Assembly: GCA_945893145.1 (NCBI GenBank)
Contig: CAMDDZ010000021.1
Location: forward strand, 1-64,000
Source: Rhodoplanes serenus
GTDB lineage: Bacteria > Pseudomonadota > Alphaproteobacteria > Rhizobiales > Xanthobacteraceae
DNA length: 64,000 bases
Direction: 5' to 3'
Shown: piece after piece, positions 43,893 to 52,628 of the stretch
How the letters are laid out: every line of letters begins with the position of its first letter
Position numbering within the stretch: the first letter of the stretch is position 1
Notes under the pieces: generated by a model
Databases searched by the model: none
What the model saw: the letters and a program-made list of their open reading frames with translations, nothing else
Told to the model about the DNA's origin: nothing
Made by a program: the position numbers and the translations under genes

Positions 43893-44366
43893 TCACCAAC
43901 GCTGCGACATCGGCCTGCCATGCAGCACCTCGGCGATGCGGGCGCGCGTGCCCACGGTGGTGTCGGGCGGCAGTGCATCGAGCGGAAAGAAACCGTGCGC
44001 GGCGATCTCGCGGTTCGGCACCGGCTGCGAGGTCTGGCGGAAGCCGCGTACCACATAGACCGCGACGTGGTCGCGGCTGGAATAAAGCGGATGGAAGAAC
44101 ACGCCATGAAGCTGCGGCGGCGCGGTGATCTCAATGTTGCCCTCCTCGCGCAGCTCGCGTCCCAGTGCCTCAAGGAAGGTCTCGCCGACCTCGACGCCGC
44201 CGCCCGGCATGTGCCAGCCCGCGGTGTAGCCGTGTTTGATGAGAAAAACGCGGCCCTCGCCGTCGAGCACCAGCCCGCGAACGCCGAGCGTCATGCCGCG
44301 CGCAAAGCGCCAGTAGAAATGCATCAGCCGGTTGGTCAGCCCCGCGCTGCGCCACTTGCTTGCCAT
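43893..44366 (-). CDS. NUDIX hydrolase
   Basis: A 157 aa NUDIX protein with the box GGGVEVGETFLEALGRELREEGNI at residues about 51-74, preceded by VFLIKHGYTAGWHMPG. It hydrolyses a nucleoside diphosphate linked to another moiety; the substrate cannot be told from the box. ATG 44366 lies 112 bases from the divergent mbfA start, so the Irr-like box sits in a shared promoter region. Confidence 0.88.
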   Translation of the reverse strand: MASKWRSAGLTNRLMHFYWRFARGMTLGVRGLVLDGEGRVFLIKHGYTAGWHMPGGGVEVGETFLEALGRELREEGNIEITAPPQLHGVFFHPLYSSRDHVAVYVVRGFRQTSQPVPNREIAAHGFFPLDALPPDTTVGTRARIAEVLHGRPMSQRW

Positions 44367-44421
44367 CGAACCCCGCTCATCGCGCGCACCCTTGCGGCGT
44401 ACACACGTCCCCGCTTCCTTC

Positions 44422-44438
44422 TTTAGAATATCTCTAAT
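44422..44438. promoter_or_regulatory. Irr-type iron control element (ICE-like box)
   Basis: TTTAGAATATCTCTAAT: the arms TTAGA (44423-44427) and TCTAA (44433-44437) are perfect complements with a 5-base spacer, matching the known ICE layout TTTAGAA-n3-TTCTAAA with one change in the inner right arm. It lies 41 bases before the mbfA start. Bradyrhizobium mbfA is a known Irr target, so Irr repression under low iron is expected. It could also affect the divergent NUDIX gene. Confidence 0.72.
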
Positions 44439-44478
44439 ATAGAAGGATCGCAGCCGTAGTCTGCCACATGAGGCCCCC

Positions 44479-45435
44479 GTGAAGCGCTTCGCCGATCTGA
44501 CCGAGCAGGAAATCCTCGCACTCGCCATCTCGAACGAGGACGAGGACAGCCGCATCTACCGCGGTTTCGCCGAGGGTCTGCGCGAGCCGTACCCTGCGTC
44601 TGCCAAGGTGTTCGACGAAATGGCCGACGAGGAAGCGCGGCACCGGACCATGCTGTTCGACCTCTATCGCGGCAAGTTCGGCGAGTATCTGCCGCTGATC
44701 CGCCGGCACGACGTCAAGGGCTTTATCACCAAGAAACCGCTTTGGCTGATGCGTCCACTGCCGCTCGACGAGGTGCGAAAGTTCGCCGAAAACATGGAGT
44801 TCGAGGCTGAGCGGTTCTACCGCAAGGCGACGGAGACGACGCGCGACGCGTCGGTGCGCAAGCTCCTAACGGAGCTCGCTGAGATCGAGGCTCAGCACGA
44901 GAACCTCGCTCACAAGCTGGAAGAGAAAATCCTCACTCCCGGCACCCGCGCTGAGGAGGCCGAAACCGAGCGCCGCATGTTCGTGCTGCAGTACGTGCAG
45001 CCCGGCCTCGCCGGACTGATGGACGGCTCAGTCTCGACGCTCGCGCCGCTATTCGCCGCCGCGTTTGCGACGCACAACACCTGGGAGACGTTTCTGGTCG
45101 GCCTTGCGGCGTCCGTCGGTGCCGGCATTTCGATGGGCTTCGCCGAAGCGCTGTCCGACGACGGCTCGCTCACCGGCCGCGGCTCACCTTGGATTCGCGG
45201 CGCGGTGTGCGGAGTGATGACTTCGATTGGCGGCCTTGGCCACACCCTGCCCTACCTCATTCCGAATTTCTGGACCGCAACGACGGTTGCCATCGCGGTG
45301 GTGATGGTCGAACTCGCGGCGATCTCCTGGATCCGCCACCGCTACATGGACACGCCCTTCCTGTCGGCCGCATTTCAGGTCATGGTCGGCGGCGCGCTTG
45401 TCTTCCTCGCAGGGATTTTGATCGGCAACTCTTGA
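44479..45435 (+). CDS. mbfA: Membrane-bound ferritin MbfA (ferritin-like domain plus VIT1/CCC1 domain)
   Basis: A 318 aa fusion. The N-terminal ferritin-like domain (residues 1-160) carries repeated Glu/His motifs: NEDEDSRIYRGF, FDEMADEEARHRTML, ENMEFEAERFYRKA and ELAEIEAQHENLAHKLEE. The C-terminal half is a VIT1/CCC1-type iron transporter with about five helices (PGLAGLMDGSVSTLAPLFAAAFA). In Bradyrhizobium MbfA exports iron and protects against peroxide. The start is GTG 44479. Its stop overlaps the next gene (TGATG). An ICE-like box lies just upstream. Confidence 0.95.
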   Translation: MKRFADLTEQEILALAISNEDEDSRIYRGFAEGLREPYPASAKVFDEMADEEARHRTMLFDLYRGKFGEYLPLIRRHDVKGFITKKPLWLMRPLPLDEVRKFAENMEFEAERFYRKATETTRDASVRKLLTELAEIEAQHENLAHKLEEKILTPGTRAEEAETERRMFVLQYVQPGLAGLMDGSVSTLAPLFAAAFATHNTWETFLVGLAASVGAGISMGFAEALSDDGSLTGRGSPWIRGAVCGVMTSIGGLGHTLPYLIPNFWTATTVAIAVVMVELAAISWIRHRYMDTPFLSAAFQVMVGGALVFLAGILIGNS

Positions 45436-46313
45436 TGTTCGTTCTGGCGCATCTCTCAGATCCGCATCTGGCGCCTTTGCCGACACCCAATCCGCTCGAG
45501 CTCTTGAGCAAACGCGGGCTCGGCTTCATCAACTGGCTGCGCAAGCGCCGGAGAATTCACCGGCCCGAGGTGCTGGCTCGGATCGTGGCCGACGTCAAAG
45601 CACACGCGCCAGATCACGTCGCGGTCACCGGCGATCTGGTGAACCTGTCACTCAGCAACGAATTCGCACCGGGACACGCTTGGCTCGAAGGCCTCGGCAA
45701 ATCAGCCGACGTGACCTTCGTGCCCGGAAATCATGACGCCTATGTGCGGGCGGTCGCCGGTCACGCGCAGCGCCACTGGGGCGACTTTATGCGCGGCGAC
45801 CAGGGTGAAACATTTCCGTTCGTGCGCCGGCGCGGTCCGGTGGCGCTGATCGGGCTCTCGACCTCGCTTCCGACCTTGCCGCTCGCCGCAACCGGGCGGC
45901 TGCATGGCGATCAACTGGCGCGGCTCGGCGATATTCTGAGCGGACTCGAGAGCGAGGGCGCGTTCCGCGTCGTGCTGATTCACCATCCGCCGACGCCGGG
46001 CGACAACTATTTCCGCCGTCTTGTGGACGCGGCCGCGCTGCGCGACGTGCTACGTCAGCGAGGCGCCGAGCTTGTGCTGCATGGCCACCACCACGTGGCA
46101 TCGCTCGTCTCCCTCCCCGGCCCGCGCGCCAACATTCCATGCTTCGGCGTCCCATCAGCCTCTGGCGCGCCCGGCCATCACGACGATCCCGCCGCGTACA
46201 ACCTTTATGAAATCAGCGGTGAGCCGGGCGCCTGGCGCTGCACCGCAATCGCGCGCGGGTTGATATCCGGCGGCGGCGTAGCCGAACTGACGCGTAAAGA
46301 AATCGGCTACTGA
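45435..46313 (+). CDS. Metallophosphoesterase (calcineurin-like)
   Basis: A 292 aa dinuclear-metal phosphoesterase with all five motifs: LSDPHL, VTGDLVNL, VPGNHDAY, LIHHPP and LHGHHH. Similar to CpdA/Icc-type enzymes in size and order, but a cAMP role cannot be claimed. Its ATG overlaps the mbfA TGA by one base, so the two are translationally coupled and would share iron control. The 3' end overlaps the convergent gene by 7 bases. Confidence 0.92.
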   Translation: MFVLAHLSDPHLAPLPTPNPLELLSKRGLGFINWLRKRRRIHRPEVLARIVADVKAHAPDHVAVTGDLVNLSLSNEFAPGHAWLEGLGKSADVTFVPGNHDAYVRAVAGHAQRHWGDFMRGDQGETFPFVRRRGPVALIGLSTSLPTLPLAATGRLHGDQLARLGDILSGLESEGAFRVVLIHHPPTPGDNYFRRLVDAAALRDVLRQRGAELVLHGHHHVASLVSLPGPRANIPCFGVPSASGAPGHHDDPAAYNLYEISGEPGAWRCTAIARGLISGGGVAELTRKEIGY

Positions 46314-46894
46314 GGCGGCGGCAACCGCATGGCGAGAATCCACAGCGCCGCGCACAACGCGATAAAGCCGATCAGCAGACCGAACACAAAGGCGCGTACC
46401 ATGCGCCAGCGCTTGCGCCGCCAGATGATGCGCACGTCATAGCGCGCATCTTCATCCGAAGAGCCATCGGACGCGAGCGCGCGCTCACGGTCGACCAGCC
46501 GGCTCGCGACGTAATGCGTGACCGCATCGACCATCTCGGGGATTACGGTAGTCTCCTCCAGAACCTTGCGGCCGTAGCGGGTGTCCTGGACGAGCCGGTA
46601 GTGTCGCTTATCGCGCGCCATGATGACGTGCGCCACCATGTCGATCCACAGCCGCGGCGGATCGCCCCGGCTGATGCCGCGGTCAAACAAATCGACCTCG
46701 GGCGGAATTTCCTTGAACAGCGTTTCGAGTTGCTCGTTGAGCAGTTCGAGGCGCGCCACTTCGGCGTCGCGCAAATCGACCACGACGGCCGAGCGTTCGG
46801 CCGTCTCGATCCGCACCTGCCGGACCGCCTGCTTCAGGCGGCCGGCTTCGGCGGACACACGCTCCTCGGCGACTCTACGCTTTCTGCCCCACAT
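46307..46894 (-). CDS. Hypothetical protein with coiled coil and C-terminal membrane anchor
   Basis: A 195 aa protein. It has a basic N-terminus (MWGRKRRVAEERVSAE), a predicted coiled coil (residues 10-60, RVSAEAGRLKQAVRQVRIETAE and LLNEQLETLFKEI), a middle part with PRLWIDMVAHVIMARDKRHYRLVQDTRYGRKVLEET, and one C-terminal membrane segment (about 170-190). It is tail-anchored, with the bulk in the cytoplasm. ATG 46894 has TGGAG upstream. Function not recognised. Confidence 0.72.
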   Translation of the reverse strand: MWGRKRRVAEERVSAEAGRLKQAVRQVRIETAERSAVVVDLRDAEVARLELLNEQLETLFKEIPPEVDLFDRGISRGDPPRLWIDMVAHVIMARDKRHYRLVQDTRYGRKVLEETTVIPEMVDAVTHYVASRLVDRERALASDGSSDEDARYDVRIIWRRKRWRMVRAFVFGLLIGFIALCAALWILAMRLPPPQ

Positions 46895-46973
46895 GGCGGC
46901 TCCAGGTTAGCAGCCGCCCGGCCCACCGCAACCGGACAAACGGTTGTTTTCAGTGCATTCTTTGAGCCTGTCG

Positions 46974-47762
46974 CTATTTGGCATTGGCCTTGATGCCATA
47001 GGGCAACGCCCAGCCGAGGCCGTCCTCGGTGCGCCCGCGCGGGCGGTATTCACAGGCCACCCAGCCGGCCCAGCCGAGCCGGTCGAGGGCTGCGAATATG
47101 GCGGGATAGTTGATCTCACCCTCGTCCGGTTCACCGCGCGACGGCACCGCCGCAATCTGCACGTGACCGACGATCGGCTGGTGCTTCTCGAAGCGGGTGA
47201 TGAGGTCGCCGCTCATGATCTGCACGTGATAGAAATCGTACTGGATTTTGACGTTCGGCCGCCCGATCTTGGCGATCAGGTCCGCGGCCTGCTCCACCCG
47301 GGTCAGGAAGTAATCCGGCCGGTCGCGCGTGTTGATCGGCTCGAGCAGCAGCGTGACGTTCTTTTCCTTGGCCATGTCCGCCGCCCGCGTGATGTTGGCG
47401 ACCAAGGTGCGCTCGGCCGCGGGCCGCTGTTCGGGCGGCACCTTGCCGGTCATGCAGTGGATCGCGGTGCCGCCAATCGCCGCGACGTAATCGAGCGACT
47501 GGCGAAACACCACATCCCAGTCGCTTTCGCGGCCGGGCACCGCAGCCAGGCCGGCATCGCCCTGCCGGGTGCCAACCGCGGTGTTGACGCCAAGCTGCGT
47601 CAAACCGTGTTTCTGCAGTTCCGCTTTGATCGCCGCAGGCGCGTGGTCGTAGGGAAATTGCAGTTCCACCGCCTTGAAGCCTGCGGCGGCGGCGGCGGCA
47701 AAGCGTTCGATCAGCGGGCGTTCGGTGAACAGATAGGCGAGATTGGCGGCGATACGGGGCAT
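46974..47762 (-). CDS. hyi: Hydroxypyruvate isomerase family protein
   Basis: A 262 aa TIM-barrel protein of the Hyi/xylose-isomerase-like group, which converts hydroxypyruvate to tartronate semialdehyde. Seen are MPRIAANLAYLFTERPLIERFAAAAAAGFKAVELQFPY, the metal-site strands LLLEPINTRDRPDYFLTR, VKIQYDFYHVQIMSGDL and HVQIAAVPSRGEPDEGEINY, and the terminal CEYRPRGRTEDGLGWA. The ATG at 47762 gives the family start. No glyoxylate genes are adjacent, though a HIBADH-like reductase is encoded 13 kb on. OtnI-type activity is an alternative. Confidence 0.88.
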   Translation of the reverse strand: MPRIAANLAYLFTERPLIERFAAAAAAGFKAVELQFPYDHAPAAIKAELQKHGLTQLGVNTAVGTRQGDAGLAAVPGRESDWDVVFRQSLDYVAAIGGTAIHCMTGKVPPEQRPAAERTLVANITRAADMAKEKNVTLLLEPINTRDRPDYFLTRVEQAADLIAKIGRPNVKIQYDFYHVQIMSGDLITRFEKHQPIVGHVQIAAVPSRGEPDEGEINYPAIFAALDRLGWAGWVACEYRPRGRTEDGLGWALPYGIKANAK

Positions 47763-48155
47763 GGGGGGTCCGGGTGACGTTCGGGTTGGTCGCCTATTCA
47801 ATAGCCTACCTCCCTGAATTTACAGGGATTTTCTGCGCGCTCACTAGTGGGCAAAACGTGGGATTCAGCCCCGACATGACTCCATGGTCCAGACGATCCG
47901 GCTTAAAATCCCACCCAGATTATTAAACTGCGTCTTTTCAGGCGGTTATTTCATTGGGCAATTGCCCATATATAATCCCACCAGGATAGTGGGCGAATTT
48001 GTGGTTGACCCGCGGCCACAGAATTGGTGGCATTTCAACCGGCCCCGCACCGTGACAGACGCGCGAAAAGCCGCGCCGACCTTGGGCTCGCCAACACTTG
48101 GCTTGCCGAAGACTCGGACTTGGTTAGCGGGACCGGAGGACACCGGGAGCCCGCA
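47763..48155. other. 393-base gap, relatively AT-rich, probably regulatory
   Basis: It is flanked by hyi (leaving to the left) and the methyltransferase-like gene (leaving to the right), so it must hold both promoters. It is clearly richer in A/T than its surroundings. It contains a perfect 14-bp palindrome next to a TATAAT and three copies of the word GTGGGAT or its complement (47858, 47908, 47975). Open frames across it lack ribosome sites and family signs. Confidence 0.5.
47955..47976 (+). promoter_or_regulatory. Palindromic operator candidate overlapping a TATAAT box
   Basis: TGGGCAATTGCCCA (47955-47968) is a perfect palindrome. It is followed at once by a consensus -10 hexamer TATAAT (47971-47976). 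The -35 is unclear. The arrangement suggests a repressor site overlying a promoter for the methyltransferase-like gene 180 bases downstream. Not tested. Confidence 0.45.
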
Positions 48156-49616
48156 ATGAACGCGCAAGAACTGCTGCAGGAAATTTCCGAGTATTGCCGC
48201 CACACTGGCCTGGCTGAATCGACGTTCGGCCGGCGCGCTGTCAACGACGGTAAGCTCGCCAGCCGCCTTCGCCATGGCGGCCGCATCACCACCGAAACGC
48301 TCGACCGCATCCGGTCTTTCATGTCGAGCAACCGCAGCGCGGTTGCCCGCCCGGCCGTGATCGAACGCACCCAAGAACGTACACCCCAGCGCACATCCGA
48401 GGCCCAGATCCCACCGCCGCGGCCCGCCTTTTCGGCAATGCCGGCCGGCGTGTCTGTTCCGGCTACAACGTCAGCCAACGGGCCCGACCCGCAACGCAAT
48501 TTCCGCTTCTTCGACAACCGGCAGAAGTATCTGCTGTTCGTCCACACCTGCTCGGAAAAATGGGTGGTGGCGCACCGCGTCTCGCTCGAACTCGCCAACA
48601 TCCATCCGCGCCCGCCGGCGCTGCGCCTGTTCGACGCCGGCGTCGGCGACGGCACTGTGTTGCTACGCGTGATGCGCTCGATGCACGACCGTTTTCCGCA
48701 TACGCCGTTCTACGTGGTCGGCAAGGAGATCAGCCTCGAGGACGTGCGCCTTGCCATGCAGAAGATGTCGGACCGCTTCACCGAGCATCCGGCGACCGTG
48801 CTGGTGCTGACCAACCTTGCCTACGCCGACGCTCCATGGCTCGCGGTGAAATCCGTGAGCGCCGCAGCCAGCGCGGTGTGGCACGAGGTGGCGCTGACCG
48901 GCTCCTCGGCGCACCAGTTCGAACAGCAGATCACCGACCTGGTGCCGTTCCTCAATCAAAACTGGAAGGCCGGTGTCAGCGCGAAGACCGGCAATCCGGT
49001 GTACGAGCGCCCGGTCGTTCTCGTGGTCTATCGCGAAGACCACAAGTTCCTGCTCGATCCGATCATCCCGAAGCCCGGCGGCACGCGCGCCGACTACGAT
49101 CTCGTCATCGCGTCGCAGCCGTATCGCGCGCGCGCTTCGCTCGACTTCAAGGCCAAGCGCGTCATTGCGCCGTTGGCGCGCGCGCTCGGGCCGGGCGGGC
49201 GACTGATTGCGATTCATTCGCACGGCAGCGATCCGGGTCATGAAATCGTGCAGAAGGTTTGGCCGGGCGACAATCCGTTCATCCACGACCGCCATCAGAT
49301 CATGAAGACGGTGAAGCACGAGCTTGGAACGGCGGGGCGCGACCTCAACTTCAACGCCTACGCCGATAACCGCTCACTGTTCCGCTACGACATGCACACG
49401 CTGCCGAGCGAGATTACGACGGAATCGTCGATTGGCACCTCGACGCTATTCGCAGCCTGGAACGCCGCCATTTACGTGGCGCAGGTCGAAGATCATCGCG
49501 TGGCGGAAGCAGCCGGCGACGGCCGCTACCTGGAAGCCACCAGCGAAGTTTTGCAAAAGCATGGTGGGCTTTGGTTCTTCGATGAATCCTACGTGATCTC
49601 GCGGCGTCGCGAGTGA
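48156..49616 (+). CDS. SAM-dependent methyltransferase-like protein with extra N-terminal domain
   Basis: A 486 aa protein. Residues 1-56 form a small helical, repressor-like segment (ELLQEISEYCRHTGLAESTFGRRAVNDGKLASRLRHGG). A Pro-rich linker to about residue 105 follows. Then comes a class I methyltransferase core: motif I LRLFDAGVGDGTVLLRVMRSM (from about residue 155), FYVVGKEIS (acidic residue after strand 2), and DYDLVIASQPYRARASLDF, LGPGGRLIAIHSHGSDPG. ATG 48156 has GGGAG upstream. The next gene, MetF-like, follows 14 bases after the stop. Substrate unknown. Confidence 0.8.
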   Translation: MNAQELLQEISEYCRHTGLAESTFGRRAVNDGKLASRLRHGGRITTETLDRIRSFMSSNRSAVARPAVIERTQERTPQRTSEAQIPPPRPAFSAMPAGVSVPATTSANGPDPQRNFRFFDNRQKYLLFVHTCSEKWVVAHRVSLELANIHPRPPALRLFDAGVGDGTVLLRVMRSMHDRFPHTPFYVVGKEISLEDVRLAMQKMSDRFTEHPATVLVLTNLAYADAPWLAVKSVSAAASAVWHEVALTGSSAHQFEQQITDLVPFLNQNWKAGVSAKTGNPVYERPVVLVVYREDHKFLLDPIIPKPGGTRADYDLVIASQPYRARASLDFKAKRVIAPLARALGPGGRLIAIHSHGSDPGHEIVQKVWPGDNPFIHDRHQIMKTVKHELGTAGRDLNFNAYADNRSLFRYDMHTLPSEITTESSIGTSTLFAAWNAAIYVAQVEDHRVAEAAGDGRYLEATSEVLQKHGGLWFFDESYVISRRRE

Positions 49617-49630
49617 TTGGGGAGGCCGCA

Positions 49631-50581
49631 ATGGCGCCCATCACCGCTCCAAGATCCGTCGCGATGCTCCGGCCGGCCAACGGCTCAGCCGAGACCGTGC
49701 GTCAGATCGCAGCCATTATGCGCGGCTTTTCGCTCGAAGCCACGCGGCTGACAGCGTCCGATCTCGACGCACTCAAAGGCGTGCTAACGCCTGGCGCTGC
49801 GATCTATCTGACCGCCGTTCCGCACCGGCCGGCCAACGAGCAGATCGAGGCCGCGATACGCACGAGGGCGGCGGGCTTCGAGCCGGTGCCGCACCTCGCA
49901 GCCCGCAGCTTTGCCAGCATTGGCGTGCTGGAAAATGTTCTGGCGCGCCTTTCGGCGCAGGCTGCGGTGCGCCGCACGCTCATCATCGCAGGCGATCGGG
50001 ACCAACCAGCCGGCCCATTCGCCAATGCGATCGATGTGATCGAGAGCGGGCTCTTGCAACGCCACGGCATCGCCGAGATCGGCATCGCCGGCTATCCCGA
50101 GGGTCATCCGCGCATCACACCGCAAGCCCTCGACCGGGCGCTCGCCGCCAAGATCGAGGCCGCGGAGCAAACCGGGCTTGCGGTTCACATCGTCACGCAA
50201 TTTGCGTTCGATGCGCGCGCGATCCTGGCTTGGATCGCAAAGCTCCGCGATCAGGGCATCGAGCAGCCGGTCCGGATTGGCGTCGCGGGCCCGACCAGCC
50301 TTTCGACCTTGCTGCGCTATGCGCAGCGCTGCGGCGTGCGTGCATCCGCGCATGGGCTGACGCGGCAGACCGGCATCATCAAGCATCTGATTGGAAGCAG
50401 CGCGCCGGACGGCATCCTCCGCCCCATCGCCGAGCTCCAGGCCTCCGGACGTTATGGCCGGATCGTTCCGCACTTCTACTCGTTCGGCGGAGCGGCTGCG
50501 ACCGCGCGCTGGGCCGCGGCTGCGGCGGCCGGGCGCATCGTACTCCATCGCGGCGAAGGATTTGGCGTCGAGCCGCCATAA
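49631..50581 (+). CDS. Methylenetetrahydrofolate reductase (MetF)-like protein
   Basis: A 316 aa TIM-barrel protein. The MetF core is visible: IGIAGYPEGHPRI (about residue 155), LAVHIVTQFAFDARAILAWIAKLRDQGIEQPVRIGVAGPTSL. Real MetF reduces 5,10-methylene-THF to 5-methyl-THF with FAD; catabolic versions run in the oxidative direction. ATG 49631 has GGGGAGG 6 bases upstream; a GTG at 49613 overlapping the previous stop is possible. Its place right behind a methyltransferase suggests a C1 role other than methionine synthesis. Confidence 0.82.
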   Translation: MAPITAPRSVAMLRPANGSAETVRQIAAIMRGFSLEATRLTASDLDALKGVLTPGAAIYLTAVPHRPANEQIEAAIRTRAAGFEPVPHLAARSFASIGVLENVLARLSAQAAVRRTLIIAGDRDQPAGPFANAIDVIESGLLQRHGIAEIGIAGYPEGHPRITPQALDRALAAKIEAAEQTGLAVHIVTQFAFDARAILAWIAKLRDQGIEQPVRIGVAGPTSLSTLLRYAQRCGVRASAHGLTRQTGIIKHLIGSSAPDGILRPIAELQASGRYGRIVPHFYSFGGAAATARWAAAAAAGRIVLHRGEGFGVEPP

Positions 50582-50660
50582 CGCGGCGTTTTGGACGAGG
50601 GCGACTGCCTCGCCTTGCCGTTGGCGCTATGCAATGATCGCGGTTAGGGAGGCAATAAAA

Positions 50661-51611
50661 ATGCGCTTAATCCTTACCGCCGCACGCCTCGGCATCGCGT
50701 TCGCATTGATTGCGTCGGCGCCCGCTATCGCCTCGGCACAGACCTACGGCTTCGCCACACTGCCACCCGGCACGCTCAATCACACCACGGCGTCCGCAAT
50801 CTCCAAAGTGCTGAAGGAGAAGGCCGGCCTCAATGTGCTGGTGCAGCCCACCGCCGGCGACAATGTGATCATTCCGATGGTCGGACGCGGCGAGGCCGAG
50901 ATCGGCATCAGCAACATCATGGAAGCGCAGGATGGCCGCGACCGCGGGCAGAGCGATCTGCGCATCATCGCGGCCGCGCACGCGTTGCGCACACCGTTTT
51001 TTGTGCGCAAGGACTCTACCATGCACACAATCGCCGACCTCAAAGGCAAGCGTGTGAGCCTCGGCTATTCCGCCATGCGCAACCTCGACGCGGTGGCGCG
51101 CGCCATGTTGGCCACCGCCGGACTGACCGAGGCAGACATCAAGCCCGTGCTGGTGCCAAACGTCATCCGCAGCGCCGACGATTTTATCGCCGGCTCGTCG
51201 GATATGTTTTTCTTCGCCTTCGGCGCGCCCAAGGTGCGCGAGGTCGATGCCAGCGTGGGCGGCATCCGCGTGCTCGAAATCGACGAGAAGGGCATGCCGG
51301 CGGCCCGCAAAATCATGCCGTGGGGCTATCTGACCAGTGTCGCGCCCGGCCCAATCTTCACCGGCGTCGAGAAGCCCATGAAGATCTACAGCTTCGATAA
51401 CGTGCTGATCACGTCGGCCAAGGTGCCGGACGATCTGATCTACAAAATTCTCGAGACGATGGAGAAGAACAAGAACGATCTCGTCGCGGTGCAGCCGGTG
51501 CTGCGCGAGTTCTCGGCCGCGGCCGGATACAAGAAATACGGCGTGCCGTACCATCCGGGCGCGCTGAAGTATTTCCAGGAACGCAATCTCGTGGCGAAAG
51601 ACGTCGAATAG
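50661..51611 (+). CDS. TAXI family TRAP transporter solute-binding protein
   Basis: A 316 aa periplasmic receptor. The signal peptide ends AIASAQ, then YGFATLPPGTLNHTTASAISKVLKEKAGLNVLVQPTAGDNVIIPMVGRGEAEIGISN, the TAXI-TRAP opening. ATG 50661 has AGGGAGG 9 bases upstream. It precedes a second TAXI gene and a fused permease in the same direction. TAXI receptors in characterised cases bind glutamate or other small acids. Ligand unknown here. Confidence 0.92.
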   Translation: MRLILTAARLGIAFALIASAPAIASAQTYGFATLPPGTLNHTTASAISKVLKEKAGLNVLVQPTAGDNVIIPMVGRGEAEIGISNIMEAQDGRDRGQSDLRIIAAAHALRTPFFVRKDSTMHTIADLKGKRVSLGYSAMRNLDAVARAMLATAGLTEADIKPVLVPNVIRSADDFIAGSSDMFFFAFGAPKVREVDASVGGIRVLEIDEKGMPAARKIMPWGYLTSVAPGPIFTGVEKPMKIYSFDNVLITSAKVPDDLIYKILETMEKNKNDLVAVQPVLREFSAAAGYKKYGVPYHPGALKYFQERNLVAKDVE

Positions 51612-51660
51612 CGCTTAACGCCTGCGGCTCAACCGCGGCGAAACCGACAGGGAGGATCAC

Positions 51661-52614
51661 ATGTCCAAGTTTGCCAGCCTCAAAATGCTGACCGCCGGCG
51701 CAGCGCTCGCTGCCGTCACGTGTGCCAGCCCAGTCTCGGCGCAGACCTACGGTCTCGCCACCATGCAGCCGGGCACGCTCGCCAACACGGTTGCGTCGGC
51801 CATCGCCAAGACGCTGAAGGAAAAAGGCGGGCTCAACACGCTGGTGCAAGCGACCGCCGGCGAGTCGGTGCTGATCCCGATGGTGGCGCACGGCGAGATC
51901 GACCTCGGCATGGCCAACATGCTCGAAGTGGTCGAAGGCATCGAGACCGGCAAACTGCAGAATGATCTGCGCGTGATTGGCTCAATCTACGTGCTGCGCA
52001 TCGGCTTCTTCACCCGCAAGGACAGCGGCATCGTCAACATGGCCGATGTGCGCGGCAAGCGCGTGCCGGCCGGCTACTCCGCCATGCGCACGCTCGACAA
52101 AAATTCTGTGGCGATGCTGGCGACTGCCGATCTCACACTGAACGACGTCAAACCCGTGATGGTGCCGAACGTGCTGCGCGGCGGTGACGACTTCATATCG
52201 GGCGCCAACGACCTGTTCATGTTCTCGTTCGGCGGCCCGAAGGTGCGCGAAGCCGACGCCACGGTCGGCGGCGTGCGCGCCGTCAAGGTCGGCAACAACC
52301 TCGAGGCGAGCCGCAAGATCTTCCCATACGGCTATTTCACCGAAGTGAAGCCGATCCCCGCCTATGTGGGCGTGGCGGAGCCCATGCTGGTCTACAGCAT
52401 GGACTACATCCTGTTCACCAATTCCAAGATGAAGGACGAGGTTGTCGCCAAGATCATCGACACGATGGCGAAGAACAAGGCTGACATGGTGGCAGTTGCA
52501 CCCGCCATGAACGACTTCTCGCTCGACACGATGTATCGCAAGCACAACATGACCTATCACCCCGCGGCGCTGAAGTACTTCCAGGACCACAAGGTCGAAG
52601 TTAAGGCGTACTGA
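51661..52614 (+). CDS. TAXI family TRAP transporter solute-binding protein (tandem paralogue)
   Basis: A 317 aa receptor clearly paralogous to the preceding gene, with shared motifs QTYG.AT..PGTL, SAI.K.LKEK.GLN.LVQ.TAG and IPMV..GE...G..N. The signal peptide ends PVSAQ. It has a good ribosome site (GGGAGGA) before ATG 51661. The permease gene follows 14 bases after the stop. Two receptors for one permease would broaden the substrates taken up. Confidence 0.92.
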   Translation: MSKFASLKMLTAGAALAAVTCASPVSAQTYGLATMQPGTLANTVASAIAKTLKEKGGLNTLVQATAGESVLIPMVAHGEIDLGMANMLEVVEGIETGKLQNDLRVIGSIYVLRIGFFTRKDSGIVNMADVRGKRVPAGYSAMRTLDKNSVAMLATADLTLNDVKPVMVPNVLRGGDDFISGANDLFMFSFGGPKVREADATVGGVRAVKVGNNLEASRKIFPYGYFTEVKPIPAYVGVAEPMLVYSMDYILFTNSKMKDEVVAKIIDTMAKNKADMVAVAPAMNDFSLDTMYRKHNMTYHPAALKYFQDHKVEVKAY

Positions 52615-52628
52615 ACGGGGCTTATGAA

